Source: Pseudaminobacter soli (ex Li et al. 2025)
GTDB lineage: Bacteria; Pseudomonadota; Alphaproteobacteria; Rhizobiales; Rhizobiaceae
DNA length: 64,000 bases
Assembly: GCF_029892515.1 (NCBI RefSeq)
Contig: NZ_JARXVF010000001.1
Coordinates: 1,860,001 to 1,924,000 of the forward strand
Direction of reading: 5' to 3'
The notes beneath the pieces are model-generated. The model saw nothing but the letters and a program-made list of their open reading frames with translations. It made no database searches and had not been told where the DNA came from. Below are positions 33,898-44,574 of the stretch, in pieces. Position numbers and translations under genes: made by a program. Position 1 is the first letter of the stretch. The number at the start of each line of letters is the position of its first letter.

Positions 33898-36183
33898 TCA
33901 AGCCCCCGCAGTAAACGCCGCGATCGCCGCCATGTTGACGATGTCGGAATCCTTGGCGTTGAGCGGCACGATCTGGACCGGCTTGTTGAGGCCGACCAGG
34001 AGCGGGCCGATGACCGTGCAGCCGCCGAGTTCCTGCAGCATCTTGGTCGAGATCGAGGCCGAGTGGAACGCCGGCATGATCAGCACATTGGCCGGGCCCG
34101 ACAGGCGGCAGAACGGATATTGCTGCATGAGGCGCGGGTTGAGCGCGACGTCGGCGGCCATCTCGCCGTCATATTCGAAATCGACGCGGCGCTTGTCGAG
34201 GATTTTTACGGCCTCCTGGATGCGCTCGGAGCGCTCGCCGGCCGGGTGGCCGAAGGTGGAATAGGCGAGCATGGCAATGCGCGGCTCATAGCCCATGCGG
34301 CGCGCGAAGCCGGCGGCTTCCTCGGCGATGTCGGCGATCTGCTCGGCATTGGGCATGTCGTGCACGGCCGTGTCGGCCACCAGCACGGTGCGGCCGCGGC
34401 AGAGCGCGATCGACACGCCGATGACGCGGTGGCCGGGCTTTGCGTCGATGGCGCGGCGCACGTCTTCCAGCGCGGTGGAGTAGTTGCGGGTGACGCCCGT
34501 GACCATGCCGTCGGCATCGCCCAGCGCCACCATGGCGGCGGCAAAATGGTTGCGGTCGTTGTTGATCAGGCGCTGGCAGTCGCGGAACAGAAAGCCCTGG
34601 CGCTGCAGGCGCTCGTAGAGGAAGTCGGCATAGATGGCGTTGCGGCGCGACAGGCGCGCATTGATGATCTCGATGCCGGGCTTGTCGAGGTCGACGCCGG
34701 CGTTGCGGGCGTTTTCCTTGATGACGTCGTCGCGGCCGAGCAGAATGGCGGTGCCGAGGCGCTGGTTCACATAGGACACGGCCGCGCGCATCATCTGCTC
34801 TTCCTCGCCTTCGGTGAAGACGATGCGCTTGGGCTGGCGGCGGACGCGGTCATAGATGCGCTGCAGCGTCGAGGCGATCGGGTCGCGCCGGGCCGACAGC
34901 TCGTTGGCGTATTTGTCGAGGTCGAGGATCGGCCGGCGGGCGACGCCGGTGTCCATCGCCGCCTTGGCGACGGCGACGGGGATGGCCGAGATGAGGCGCG
35001 GGTCGAACGGCACCGGGATGACGTAGTTGGGGCCGAATTTCGGACGGTTGCCCTGGTAGGCGGCGGCGACGTCGTCGGGCACGTCCTTGCGGGCGAGATC
35101 GGCCAGCGCGCGCGCCGCGGCGATCTTCATCTCGTCGTTGATGGTGGTGGCGCGCACGTCCAGCGCCCCGCGGAAGATGTAGGGGAAGCCCAGCACGTTG
35201 TTGACCTGGTTCGGATAGTCCGAACGGCCTGTGGCCATGATGGCGTCGGTGCGGATCTCGGCGACTTCTTCGGGCGTGATCTCAGGATCGGGATTGGCCA
35301 TGGCGAAGATGATCGGGTTTTTGGCCATGGACTGGACCATGGTGGGGGTCAGCGCGCCCTTGGCGGAGAGGCCGAAGAATACGTCCGCACCTTCCATGGC
35401 GTCGGCCAGGCTGCGCGCGTCGGTCTCCACCGCATGCGCCGACTTCCACTGGTTCATGCCCTCGGTGCGGCCCTGGTAGACCACGCCCTTGGTGTCGCAC
35501 AGGGTGATGTTTTCGGGCGCAAAGCCCATCGCCTTGATGAGCTCGATGCAGGCGATACCGGCCGAGCCAGCGCCATTGCAGACGAGTTTCGTGGTCTTGA
35601 CGTCGCGGCCGGTGACTTCCAGCGCGTTGATGAGGCCGGCGGCGGCGATGATGGCCGTGCCGTGCTGGTCGTCATGGAAGACCGGGATGTCCATCAGCTC
35701 GCGCAGGCGCTGCTCGATGATGAAGCAGTCGGGCGCCTTGATGTCTTCGAGGTTGATGCCGCCGAAGGACGGGCCGAGATAGCGCACGCAGTTGATGAAT
35801 TCGTCGACGTCGGTGGTGTCGACCTCGAGGTCGATGGAATCGACATCGGCAAAGCGCTTGAACAGCACCGCCTTGCCTTCCATCACCGGCTTGGAGGCCA
35901 GCGCGCCGAGATTGCCGAGGCCCAGGATCGCCGTGCCGTTGGAGATCACCGCCACCATGTTGCCGCGCGTGGTGTAGTCGAAGGCGCGGCTGGGGTCCTC
36001 GGCGATGGCGAGAACCGGCACCGCGACGCCCGGCGAATAGGCGAGCGAAAGATCGCGCTGCGTCGCCATGGGCTTGGTGGGGCTGATCTCCAGCTTGCCG
36101 GGGCGGCCCATGGCGTGGAAATCCAGCGCTTCCTGTGCGCCGACGGAGGGGCCTGCGTTGTCTGATTTCTTGCCGGATGCCAT
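33898..36183 (-). CDS. maeB: NADP-dependent malic enzyme with phosphotransacetylase-like domain
   Basis: Cytoplasmic chimeric malic enzyme of 761 residues that oxidatively decarboxylates malate to pyruvate with NADP+ (the Tme type of rhizobia) or NAD+. The malic domain is at about 15-170 ([12 protein letters not shown] near 46-57), the catalytic/metal region includes EDIKAPDCF and FHDDQHGTA (about 143-171), and the Rossmann motif NGAGSAGIA is near 195-203. The C-terminal part (about 440-761) is a phosphotransacetylase-like domain that has a regulatory, not catalytic, role in characterised relatives. Full length. It diverges from mutS. Confidence 0.93.
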   Translation of the reverse strand: MASGKKSDNAGPSVGAQEALDFHAMGRPGKLEISPTKPMATQRDLSLAYSPGVAVPVLAIAEDPSRAFDYTTRGNMVAVISNGTAILGLGNLGALASKPVMEGKAVLFKRFADVDSIDLEVDTTDVDEFINCVRYLGPSFGGINLEDIKAPDCFIIEQRLRELMDIPVFHDDQHGTAIIAAAGLINALEVTGRDVKTTKLVCNGAGSAGIACIELIKAMGFAPENITLCDTKGVVYQGRTEGMNQWKSAHAVETDARSLADAMEGADVFFGLSAKGALTPTMVQSMAKNPIIFAMANPDPEITPEEVAEIRTDAIMATGRSDYPNQVNNVLGFPYIFRGALDVRATTINDEMKIAAARALADLARKDVPDDVAAAYQGNRPKFGPNYVIPVPFDPRLISAIPVAVAKAAMDTGVARRPILDLDKYANELSARRDPIASTLQRIYDRVRRQPKRIVFTEGEEEQMMRAAVSYVNQRLGTAILLGRDDVIKENARNAGVDLDKPGIEIINARLSRRNAIYADFLYERLQRQGFLFRDCQRLINNDRNHFAAAMVALGDADGMVTGVTRNYSTALEDVRRAIDAKPGHRVIGVSIALCRGRTVLVADTAVHDMPNAEQIADIAEEAAGFARRMGYEPRIAMLAYSTFGHPAGERSERIQEAVKILDKRRVDFEYDGEMAADVALNPRLMQQYPFCRLSGPANVLIMPAFHSASISTKMLQELGGCTVIGPLLVGLNKPVQIVPLNAKDSDIVNMAAIAAFTAGA

Positions 36184-36294
36184 GGTGTCGCGCGGTCCCT
36201 TCCCGAGCCGTTTTTTGTGGAGTGTTCGGGATTAAGGCTACACTTCAGCCCTGTAAACCGCCAATCAGGACGAAGCTCTTTTTTGGACGAGACA

Positions 36295-39018
36295 GTGAAC
36301 GACGAAACGCCGATCCGCACCGACGCAAGCACGCCCATGCCGGGCAGCGGCGCCGCCACGCCGATGATGGAACAGTTCCTCGAGATCAAGGCGGCGAACC
36401 CGGATTCGCTGCTGTTCTATCGCATGGGCGATTTCTACGAGCTGTTCTTCGAGGACGCCGAGATCGCCAGCCGCGCGCTGGGCATCGTGCTGACCAAGCG
36501 CGGCAAACACCAGGGCCACGACATCCCGATGTGCGGCGTGCCGATCCATGCGGCGGACGACTATCTCCAGAAGCTGATCGGGCTCGGCCATCGGGTCGCC
36601 GTGTGCGAGCAGATCGAGGACCCGGCCGAGGCCAAGAAGCGCGGCTCGAAATCGGTGGTCAAGCGCGACGTGGTGCGGCTGGTGACGCCCGGCACCATCA
36701 CCGAAGACAAGCTGCTGGCGCCGGCGGAATCGAATTTCCTGATGGCGCTGGGACGGGTGAAGGGTGGTTCGGACAACGCTTATGCCTTGGCCTGGATCGA
36801 GCTCTCCACCGGCATCTTTCGCGTCGCCGAGACCAGCGCCGACAACCTGCTGGCCGACATCTTCCGCATCGACCCGCGCGAGATGATCCTTCCCGAGCCG
36901 GTGTTTTACGACGCAGAGCTGAAGCCGGTGTTCGACCTGGTGGGGCGGGTGGCCAATCCGCAGCCGTCGAGCCTGTTCGATTCGGCCTCCGCGCCGAGCC
37001 GCATCGCGCGCTTCTTCGAGGTCGCGACCCCCGACAGCTTTGGCACTTTCTCACGCGCCGAGCTTTCGGCAATTGCCGGCATCGTCGCCTATGTCGAGAA
37101 GACCCAGAAAGCCGAGCGGCCGCCGCTGTCGCGGCCCGAGCGCGAGCAGTCGGGCTCGACGCTGTTCATCGATCCGGCGACGCGCGCCAATCTGGAGCTC
37201 CTGCGCACCACGAGCGGCGCGCGCGACGGCTCGCTCTCGAAGGCCATCGACCGCACGGTGACCGGCGCCGGTGCTCGGCTCTTGGCCGACCGGCTGATGT
37301 CGCCGCTGACCGACCCGAAGGCCATCGCCCAGCGGCTGGATTCGGTCGCCTTCTTTCTTGCCGAGCGGCGAGTGGGCGAAGCCCTACGCGCGTACCTGAA
37401 GGGCGTGTCCGACATGCCGCGCGCGCTGACCCGGCTGGCGCTGAACCGCGGCGGCCCGCGCGACCTCGGCGCGCTGCGCTCGGGTTTTGAAGCGGCGCTC
37501 GCGATACGGACGCTGTTCGCGGATATCGAGGTGCCGGTCGAGCTTTCCGAAGCGCTGGAAGCGATCTCGGCGCTGCCGGCCCCCTTTGCCGACCATCTCA
37601 CCGGCGCGCTGGACGACGACCTGCCGTTGCTCAAGCGCGACGGCGGTTTTGTCCGCGCCCGCTACCATGCCGAACTCGACGAAATGCGCGCGCTGCGCGA
37701 CGAGTCGCGGCGCGTCATCGCCAGCATGGAGCGCGACCTGATCGAGGACACCGGCATCCGCTCGCTAAAAATCCGGCACAACAATGTGCTGGGCTATTAC
37801 ATCGAGGTGACGGCGAACCATCAAGCGATCATGAACGGGACGGACCCGGCCAAGGCGCGCTTCATCCACCGGCAGACCATGGCCAACGCCATGCGTTTCA
37901 CCACCACCGAACTCGCCGAGATGGAGACCAAGATCGCCAATGCGGCCGATCGCGCGCTGGCGATCGAGCTTGCGGCCTTCGACACGCTGGTGGCGGAAGC
38001 GGTCGCCCAGGCCGAGACGATCCGCGCAGGGGCGGCCGCACTTGCAGCACTCGACGTTTCGGCAGCGCTTGCGGTGCTGGCGACCAGCGAGAACTGGTGC
38101 CGTCCGCAAGTGGATGACAGCCTTGCCTTCGAGATCGTCGGCGGCCGTCACCCGGTGGTGGAGCAGTCGCTGCGCGCGGCAGGCGAAAACGCCTTCGTCG
38201 CCAATGACTGCGACCTGTCGCCGGAAGGCGGCGCAAAGGCGGGCGCCATCTGGCTGCTGACCGGCCCGAACATGGGCGGTAAATCGACCTTCCTGCGCCA
38301 GAACGCGCTGATCGCCATCCTCGCCCAGATGGGTTCCTACGTGCCGGCCAGCTCGGCCCATATCGGCGTCGTCGACCGGCTGTTCTCCCGCGTCGGCGCC
38401 TCGGACGATCTGGCGCGCGGGCGCTCGACCTTCATGGTCGAGATGGTGGAGACGGCGGCGATCCTCAACCAGGCCGGCGAGCGCGCGCTGGTCATTCTGG
38501 ACGAGATCGGCCGCGGCACGGCGACCTTCGACGGTCTGTCGATTGCCTGGGCGGCGGTGGAATATCTGCACGAGAAGAACCGCTGCCGCGCGATCTTTGC
38601 CACCCATTTCCACGAGATGACCGCGCTGGCCGAGAAGCTGCAGCGCCTCTCCAACGTGACCATGCGGGTGAAGGAGTGGGAAGGCGACGTGGTCTTCCTG
38701 CACGAGGTCGGCAAGGGCGCGGCCGACCGTTCCTACGGCGTGCAGGTGGCGCGATTGGCCGGCCTGCCGGACGCCGTGGTGCAGCGGGCCAAGGACGTGC
38801 TGCATCAGCTCGAGGCCGGCGAAACCTCCGGCAAGGCCGACCGGCTGGTCGACGACCTGCCGCTGTTTTCGGCGGCGATGAAGAAGGAAACGCCGCCCGC
38901 GCCGGCGAAGGTCGATGTGGTGGGCGCGGCCCTTGCCGTGCTCAATCTCGACGAGATGACCCCGCGCCAGGCGATGGAAGAACTGTATCGGCTGAAGGAG
39001 CTGGCGGCGAAGGGGTGA
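36295..39018 (+). CDS. mutS: DNA mismatch repair protein MutS
   Basis: Cytoplasmic mismatch-recognition ATPase of 907 residues. The N-terminal mismatch-binding domain has the conserved [15 protein letters not shown] (about 42-56), including the Phe that stacks on the mismatch and the Glu of the FxE motif. The ATPase has Walker [11 protein letters not shown] (about 655-664), Walker [11 protein letters not shown] and ATHFHEMT. The GTG at 36295 with GGACGAG upstream is preferred; the frame is open to 36217 but that part is not conserved. It works with MutL, which is not in the window. The maeB-mutS-glnD neighbourhood is typical for Rhizobiales. Confidence 0.96.
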   Translation: MNDETPIRTDASTPMPGSGAATPMMEQFLEIKAANPDSLLFYRMGDFYELFFEDAEIASRALGIVLTKRGKHQGHDIPMCGVPIHAADDYLQKLIGLGHRVAVCEQIEDPAEAKKRGSKSVVKRDVVRLVTPGTITEDKLLAPAESNFLMALGRVKGGSDNAYALAWIELSTGIFRVAETSADNLLADIFRIDPREMILPEPVFYDAELKPVFDLVGRVANPQPSSLFDSASAPSRIARFFEVATPDSFGTFSRAELSAIAGIVAYVEKTQKAERPPLSRPEREQSGSTLFIDPATRANLELLRTTSGARDGSLSKAIDRTVTGAGARLLADRLMSPLTDPKAIAQRLDSVAFFLAERRVGEALRAYLKGVSDMPRALTRLALNRGGPRDLGALRSGFEAALAIRTLFADIEVPVELSEALEAISALPAPFADHLTGALDDDLPLLKRDGGFVRARYHAELDEMRALRDESRRVIASMERDLIEDTGIRSLKIRHNNVLGYYIEVTANHQAIMNGTDPAKARFIHRQTMANAMRFTTTELAEMETKIANAADRALAIELAAFDTLVAEAVAQAETIRAGAAALAALDVSAALAVLATSENWCRPQVDDSLAFEIVGGRHPVVEQSLRAAGENAFVANDCDLSPEGGAKAGAIWLLTGPNMGGKSTFLRQNALIAILAQMGSYVPASSAHIGVVDRLFSRVGASDDLARGRSTFMVEMVETAAILNQAGERALVILDEIGRGTATFDGLSIAWAAVEYLHEKNRCRAIFATHFHEMTALAEKLQRLSNVTMRVKEWEGDVVFLHEVGKGAADRSYGVQVARLAGLPDAVVQRAKDVLHQLEAGETSGKADRLVDDLPLFSAAMKKETPPAPAKVDVVGAALAVLNLDEMTPRQAMEELYRLKELAAKG

Positions 39019-39041
39019 GTGCGACTTACCCCCCTCACCCG

Positions 39042-39224
39042 GGGCAATCGCAATAAAATTCGACCCCCACTCCGGTTTGCTTCGCAAACCACCTCTCCCC
39101 CGTTCGACGGGGGAGAGGAAACGCCGTCCGCAAGGCTGGCGCCCTTCCTCTCCCCTTTTGAGGGGGAGAGGTGCCGAGCGCAGCGAGGCGGAGTGGGGGT
39201 GGGCTGTGCCGTATGCGATTGCCC
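39042..39224. repeat. Nested palindromic repeat element
   Basis: Outer inverted ends GGGCAATCGCA (39042-39052) and TGCGATTGCCC (39214-39224) enclose inner inverted arms CCCCCACTCCG (39064-39074) and CGGAGTGGGGG (39189-39199). Inside are two CCTCTCCCC / GGGGAGAGG hairpins (about 39092-39118 and 39147-39172) and CGGTTTGCTTCGCAAACC (39073-39090). The whole 183-base unit is non-coding and lies between convergent mutS and rsm22. Confidence 0.7.
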
Positions 39225-39287
39225 TGCATCCGCAAGCCACTCTCTCCCCGCTGAGAGAGGCCGCAAATTCTGAAAGGCTTGCAGCCT

Positions 39288-40265
39288 TTAGTCGGCTTCT
39301 TTCCACACGGCATCGCCCCAATCGAGCTTGCGGGCGGCCTTGAAGGCGGCGCCGTCGCGGCGGGTGAGCAGGCGCTCGCCGGCGTTGCCCTCGGCATCGC
39401 ACAGCTTTAGGCGCACCATGCCAGAGCTTGCCTGCGGTGGTGCCAGCACCCGCGCCTCAAACGCCGTGCCCGCATGCCGCGAGGCGGCGACGTAGATAAA
39501 CTTCTCGTCTTCCCACGGCACCTCCCCGCCCTTGGCCAGCCGGTGCAGGCGCGAACGGGCGACGCGGCGTGAAAAATGGCACCAGTCGGGTGCTGTGAGC
39601 GGGCATGATTGCTGGTGCGGACAGGGCGCGACGAGATGCGCGCCCGCTTCGATGAGCCGCGCGCGGGCACGCAAAATGCGTTGCCAGCCGGCCGGCGTGC
39701 CGGGCTCGACGATGACCAGCGTGTCGCCCGTCAGCGCCCACAGCCGGTCGACCAGAGGCTCGATTTCATTGGGCGGCAACTCGTCCAGCACATAGGCGAG
39801 CGTGACGAGGTCGGCAGACTCAAGTTCCGGGAATTTTCCCAACACATCGGCGGCAAGGTAGCGCGCGGTGATGGGCTCGGCATGGCGGGCGAGGTCCGTG
39901 CCCACGGCGCGGATTGCCGGGCTCGTTTCGAGCAGCGTAGCGTCCTCAAGACTGTCCCAGCAGTCGCGCGCCGCCCAAAACACCGTGCCCGGGCCGGCAC
40001 CGACATCGATGAGGCTGCGCGGCGCGAAACTATCCCGCGCTTCGGCGACGCTTTCCAGGCTGGCCCGCACCGCCGCATAGGTCGCGGGCAGGCGCGTCGC
40101 CAGATAGGCCTTTGCCGCCAGATCGTCGGACAGGTGCAGCCGCCCGTCGCGCGTTTCGGCGCGATAGCGGCGCGACAGCACCTCCGCCGCCTGCTTCAGC
40201 ACCGGCAGCGGCACGCCTTCGAGCGCCTTGTCGACTGCCTGACGAAGGGCTGCGGGAAGTTCCAT
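39288..40265 (-). CDS. rsm22: Rsm22-family protein (ribosome small-subunit assembly factor)
   Basis: Rsm22/METTL17-family protein of 325 residues with a SAM-type Rossmann fold (LIDVGAGPGT, about 85-94) and a C-terminal cysteine region. It is related to mitochondrial factors needed for small ribosomal subunit assembly. Cys215, Cys221 and Cys229 (spacing x5 and x7) and Cys289 mirror the four cysteines that, as I recall, bind a 4Fe-4S cluster in human METTL17. CPHQQSCPLTAPDWC holds the first three. Whether the bacterial protein methylates anything is unknown. The gene precedes nothing on its strand within 700 bases apart from the convergent mutS. Confidence 0.85.
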   Translation of the reverse strand: MELPAALRQAVDKALEGVPLPVLKQAAEVLSRRYRAETRDGRLHLSDDLAAKAYLATRLPATYAAVRASLESVAEARDSFAPRSLIDVGAGPGTVFWAARDCWDSLEDATLLETSPAIRAVGTDLARHAEPITARYLAADVLGKFPELESADLVTLAYVLDELPPNEIEPLVDRLWALTGDTLVIVEPGTPAGWQRILRARARLIEAGAHLVAPCPHQQSCPLTAPDWCHFSRRVARSRLHRLAKGGEVPWEDEKFIYVAASRHAGTAFEARVLAPPQASSGMVRLKLCDAEGNAGERLLTRRDGAAFKAARKLDWGDAVWKEAD

Positions 40266-40283
40266 CTCGCTCTAATATCCCTC

Positions 40284-41546
40284 TCAGGCTGTGCCGAACT
40301 TGCGGGCCGCATCGAGCGACAGCCCGAGCCCGACCGAGCCGAACATATCGCCCTGCACGACCGTTGCACCTGGAAAAAGCGACAGCACTCGGTTCTTGAG
40401 CAGCGGAATGGCCGTCGAGCCGCCGGTGAGGAACAGCGTGGTGATGCGCTGGGCCTCGACGCCGGCGTCGGCAAGGGTCTTCTGCACCGTGTTCGCGACC
40501 CGCTCGACCGCCATGTCGATCGCCTCGTCGAGCCCGGCGCGCGTGACCGGCAGCGACAGCGTCTCCTCGGTCAGCTTGACGTTCATCGAGGTGTCGTCGC
40601 GGTCGGTGAGGTCGATCTTGGCGCGCTCCACCGTGCCGGCCAGCGCGTGGCCCTGGCGGTTGGCGACGATGTCGATCATGCGGTCGACCAGCTCGGGCTT
40701 TGCGGCCTCGTAGCGGATCTGGCGCAGGTCGGTCATGGCCTTGGGCGTATAGAGCATGTTGATGCGCTGCCAGGTGGCGAGGTCGTTGAAATAGCCGGCG
40801 GGCAGGTTACGCTTGCCGTCCTTGGTCTGCGTCTTGTAGCCGAGTTCGGGCATCAGATGGGCGACCGACAGCAGCCGGTCGAAATCGGTGCCGCCGATAT
40901 GCACGCCGGTGCTGGCAAGAATGTCGTCCTTGCGGTCGGCCGCGCGCGCCCGCTCGGGCGAGACGCGCACGATGGAGAAGTCGGACGTGCCGCCGCCGAT
41001 GTCGATGATCAGCGCCAGTTCCTCGCGCGTCACGCTCTGCTCGTAGTCGAGCGCGGCGGCAATAGGCTCGAACTGGAACGCGATGTGCTTAAAACCTTGG
41101 GCGCGGGCGGCGGCTTCCAGCTGGTTCTGCGCGTCGCGGTCGGCGGCCTCGTCCTCGTCGACGAAATGCACCGGGCGACCGAGCACGACCTGCTCGATGT
41201 CATCGCCCAACTCGTTGTCCAGCCGCTCCTTCAGATAGGCGACGAAGGTACCGATAATGTCGGAGAAGGCGAGGTAGCGCGCCTTGATGCGCGTCTTCTC
41301 ATGGATCAGCGAGGAACCCAGCACGCTCTTCAGCGCACGCAGCAAGCGCCCTTCGGCGTTCTCGGCGTAGTCGGCAATCGCCCGGCGGCCGAAATAGGTG
41401 TTGTTGTCCTCGAAATTGTAGAAGACGGCGCTGGGCATGGCGACGTGATCGCCTTCGAGCGGCACCAGCTTGGGGCGGCCGCCAGCGATATAGCCGACGG
41501 TGGAGTTGGACGTGCCAAAGTCGATGCCACCGCTGATCGGTTTCAT
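40284..41546 (-). CDS. Hsp70-family chaperone-like protein (YegD type)
   Basis: Cytoplasmic actin/Hsp70-fold ATPase of 420 residues, corresponding to the nucleotide-binding domain of DnaK without a full substrate-binding domain. The phosphate 1 motif GGIDFGTSNSTVGY is at about 6-19, the phosphate 2 motif IIDIGGGTSDFSIV at about 187-200, and the adenosine motif LFLTGGSTAIP near 362-372. The E. coli relative YegD has no settled function. The ATG at 41546 has AAGGA upstream. It is followed by rsm22 after 18 bases on the same strand, so the two are probably co-transcribed. Confidence 0.88.
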   Translation of the reverse strand: MKPISGGIDFGTSNSTVGYIAGGRPKLVPLEGDHVAMPSAVFYNFEDNNTYFGRRAIADYAENAEGRLLRALKSVLGSSLIHEKTRIKARYLAFSDIIGTFVAYLKERLDNELGDDIEQVVLGRPVHFVDEDEAADRDAQNQLEAAARAQGFKHIAFQFEPIAAALDYEQSVTREELALIIDIGGGTSDFSIVRVSPERARAADRKDDILASTGVHIGGTDFDRLLSVAHLMPELGYKTQTKDGKRNLPAGYFNDLATWQRINMLYTPKAMTDLRQIRYEAAKPELVDRMIDIVANRQGHALAGTVERAKIDLTDRDDTSMNVKLTEETLSLPVTRAGLDEAIDMAVERVANTVQKTLADAGVEAQRITTLFLTGGSTAIPLLKNRVLSLFPGATVVQGDMFGSVGLGLSLDAARKFGTA

Positions 41547-41741
41547 GGGAGATCCTTTTATGTGAGATGACGGCCCGGCCGCGGGGGGAGGTGAGCGGTT
41601 ACACAAGCTGCGCGGCAATGTCGAGGCGAAACCGCGATTTTTCTCAAACGACCAAAAAGCGCCGCAAAGTGGCGCCCCATACCCAGCCGGCGAAAAAAGA
41701 GCTATAGACGCCGCCCGGAAAGCGAGGCTTTTTAGTCAGGC

Positions 41742-44540
41742 ATGGCGAAGATACCCCTGAAGCTCGAGGAACTTATCGACGGCGAGGCCCTGCGCCGCGA
41801 TCTCACCGCGCTGACCGCAGAAACCGGCGGCGACGGCTCGAGCATGGAAGTGCGCGGCCGCGTGCTGCAGCTCCTGAAGGAGCGCCGGGCGGCAGGGCGC
41901 GCGGTGGCCGAGCGGATGCTGCGCGAGGATGGCGGCGGCACGGCTTGCGCCGCGCGTATCTCGCACCTGATGGACGAGATCATACGCGCGCTCTATGACT
42001 TCGCCGCGACGCACGTCTATCACGCGCGAAATCCCTCCTCGGCCGAACGCATGGCGGTGGTGGCCGTGGGCGGCTATGGCCGCGGCACGCTGGCGCCGGG
42101 CTCCGACATCGACCTTCTGTTCCTGCTGCCCTACAAACAGACGCCCTGGGGCGAGCAGATCGTCGAATACATGCTCTACATGCTGTGGGACATGGGGCTA
42201 AAGGTAGGCCACGCCACCCGCAACATCGACGAGTGCCTGCGCCTGTCGCGCGAAGACATCACCATCCGCACCGCCCTCCTCGACGCCCGCTTCCTGTGGG
42301 GTGAGGAAAAGCTCTTCGACGAGCTTTTGGTCCGCTTCGACAAGAGCGTGGTGAAGCACACCGGCCCCGAATTCGTGCAGGCAAAGCTCGCCGAGCGCGA
42401 CGAGCGCCACGCCAAGGCCGGCGAGAGCCGCTATCTGGTCGAGCCCAATGTGAAGGACGGCAAGGGCGGCTTGCGCGACCTGCATACGCTATTCTGGATC
42501 GCCAAATATTTTTACCGGGTGCGCACCGGCGAGGAACTGGTGGAGAAGGAGGTCTTCACCCGTGCCGAATACAACCAGTTCCTGAAGGCCGAGGATTTCC
42601 TCTGGGCCGTGCGCTGCCACATGCACTTCCTGACCGGCAAGGGTGAGGAACGCCTGCATTTCGACATCCAGCGCGATATCGCCGAGCGGCTCGGCTACAC
42701 CAGCCACCCTGGCCTGTCGGCCGTCGAGCGCTTCATGAAGCACTACTTCCTGATCGCCAAGACCGTGGGCGACCTGACGCGCATCTTCTGCGCCGGGCTG
42801 GAGGAGGAGCAGGCGAAGTATGTGCCCGGCTTCGACCGCATCTTTCTCACCTTCTCGCGCCGCCAGCGCAAGCTCGCCGGCACCGGCGATTTCATCGTGG
42901 ACAACCACCGCATCAACGTGGCCGACGACCAGGTCTTCGTGCGCGACCCGGTCAACATGCTTCGCCTTTTCTGGTTTGCCGACAAGCACGGGCTGGAGTT
43001 CCATCCCGACGCGCTGAAGCTGCTCACCCGCTCGCTGTCGCTGGTAGACAAGACCCTGCGCCGCAACAAGGAAGCCAACCGGCTGTTCCTCGACATCCTC
43101 ACCTCGGATCGTAATCCCGAGCTCAATCTGCGCCGCATGAACGAAGCTGGCCTGCTCGGCAAGCTGATCCCCGATTTTGGCCGCATCGTCGCCATGATGC
43201 AGTTCAACATGTATCATCACTACACGGTGGACGAGCATCTGCTGCGCTGCATCGGCGTGCTTTCGGAACTGGAGCGCGGCGACGGCGAAAAGGTCCATCC
43301 GCTGTCGCATTCGCTGATGACAGGGCTGAAGAAGAAGCGCGAGGCGCTTTACGTGGCCGTTCTGTTGCACGACATCGCCAAAGGCCGCCCGGAGGATCAC
43401 TCCGAGGCCGGCGCCAGGATCGCCCGGCGCATCTGCCCGCATATGGGCCTATCCGCGGCCGAGACCGAGACCGTGGCCTGGCTGGTGGAGAACCATCTGG
43501 TGATGTCGATGGTGGCGCAGTCGCGCGACCTCAACGACCGCAAGACCATCGAGGATTTCGCCGACGTGGTGCAAACGGTGGAGCGCATGAAGCTGCTGCT
43601 CATCCTCACCGTCTGCGACATTCGCGGCGTCGGTCCCGGCGTGTGGAACGGCTGGAAGGGCCAGCTGCTGCGCACGCTCTACTATGAAACCGAACTGCTG
43701 CTGACCGGCGGCTTCTCCGAAGTGTCGCGCGCGCAGCGCGCCGCCGAAGCGCGCGCGGGTCTCGTCGTGGCCCTTGCCGGCTGGCCGGAAGCCGAGCGCA
43801 ACCGCATGGCGGACCTGCACTACGAGAACTACCTGCTGGCCGTCGACCTGAAGGACCAGGTCCGGCACGCCGAGTTCATCCGTGCGGCGGATGCCGACAA
43901 GCGCAAGCTTTCGACCATGGTCAAGACCCATGAGTTCGAGGGCGTCACCGAGATCACGGTGCTGGCGCCCGACCATCCGCGCCTCCTGTCGGTCATCGCG
44001 GGCGCCTGTGCTGCGGCCGGCGGCAACATCGTCGACGCGCAGATCTTCACCACTTCCGACGGCCGGGCGCTCGACACCATCCTCATCAACCGCGAATTCG
44101 ACCGCGACGAGGACGAACAGCGGCGCGGCGAGCGCGTCGGCAAGCTCATCGAGGACGTGCTGTCGGGCAAGGCCTGGCTGCCCGAGATGATCGAAAAGCG
44201 CACCAAGCAGAAGCGCGGCGCCAAGGCCTTCCGCCGCGAGCCGCGCGTCGACATCCGCAACACGCTGTCCAATCGCTTCACCGTCATCGACGTGTCGGGG
44301 CTCGATCGGCCCGGCCTCTTGTCGGAGATCACCGGAGCGCTGTCGGACCTGTCGCTCGACATCGCCTCGGCCCACATCACCACCTTCGGCGAGAAGGTGA
44401 TCGACACGTTCTACGTCACCGACCTCACCAACCAGAAGATCGACAACCCGACGCGGCAGCAGACGATCCGCGACAGGCTTCTGGCCACGCTGCAGGGCGA
44501 GACCGCCCAACGCAGCGCCAAGGTGAAGGCAACGGTGTAG
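41742..44540 (+). CDS. glnD: [Protein-PII] uridylyltransferase / uridylyl-removing enzyme
   Basis: Cytoplasmic nitrogen sensor of 932 residues that uridylylates PII (GlnB/GlnK) when glutamine is low and removes UMP when it is high. The nucleotidyltransferase motif [15 protein letters not shown] is at 110-124. The HD domain for de-uridylylation has [16 protein letters not shown] near 540-555. Two ACT domains for glutamine sensing are near 734-815 ([14 protein letters not shown]) and 844-925 ([15 protein letters not shown]). All domains are intact. murJ follows after 34 bases on the same strand, as usual in Rhizobiales. Confidence 0.96.
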   Translation: MAKIPLKLEELIDGEALRRDLTALTAETGGDGSSMEVRGRVLQLLKERRAAGRAVAERMLREDGGGTACAARISHLMDEIIRALYDFAATHVYHARNPSSAERMAVVAVGGYGRGTLAPGSDIDLLFLLPYKQTPWGEQIVEYMLYMLWDMGLKVGHATRNIDECLRLSREDITIRTALLDARFLWGEEKLFDELLVRFDKSVVKHTGPEFVQAKLAERDERHAKAGESRYLVEPNVKDGKGGLRDLHTLFWIAKYFYRVRTGEELVEKEVFTRAEYNQFLKAEDFLWAVRCHMHFLTGKGEERLHFDIQRDIAERLGYTSHPGLSAVERFMKHYFLIAKTVGDLTRIFCAGLEEEQAKYVPGFDRIFLTFSRRQRKLAGTGDFIVDNHRINVADDQVFVRDPVNMLRLFWFADKHGLEFHPDALKLLTRSLSLVDKTLRRNKEANRLFLDILTSDRNPELNLRRMNEAGLLGKLIPDFGRIVAMMQFNMYHHYTVDEHLLRCIGVLSELERGDGEKVHPLSHSLMTGLKKKREALYVAVLLHDIAKGRPEDHSEAGARIARRICPHMGLSAAETETVAWLVENHLVMSMVAQSRDLNDRKTIEDFADVVQTVERMKLLLILTVCDIRGVGPGVWNGWKGQLLRTLYYETELLLTGGFSEVSRAQRAAEARAGLVVALAGWPEAERNRMADLHYENYLLAVDLKDQVRHAEFIRAADADKRKLSTMVKTHEFEGVTEITVLAPDHPRLLSVIAGACAAAGGNIVDAQIFTTSDGRALDTILINREFDRDEDEQRRGERVGKLIEDVLSGKAWLPEMIEKRTKQKRGAKAFRREPRVDIRNTLSNRFTVIDVSGLDRPGLLSEITGALSDLSLDIASAHITTFGEKVIDTFYVTDLTNQKIDNPTRQQTIRDRLLATLQGETAQRSAKVKATV

Positions 44541-44574
44541 TGATTTCTCGCCCGCATAAATCGGAACGGCACGC

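Noticed and set aside
33703-36165. An 820-codon open frame on the plus strand opposite maeB
   Set aside because: It is antisense to a full-length, well-conserved malic enzyme. The translation is low complexity (Gly, Arg, Asp, Val) with no recognisable motif, a typical high-GC shadow.
37765-39402. A 545-codon minus-strand frame opposite mutS
   Set aside because: Antisense shadow of the mutS ATPase region that also runs through the repeat element.
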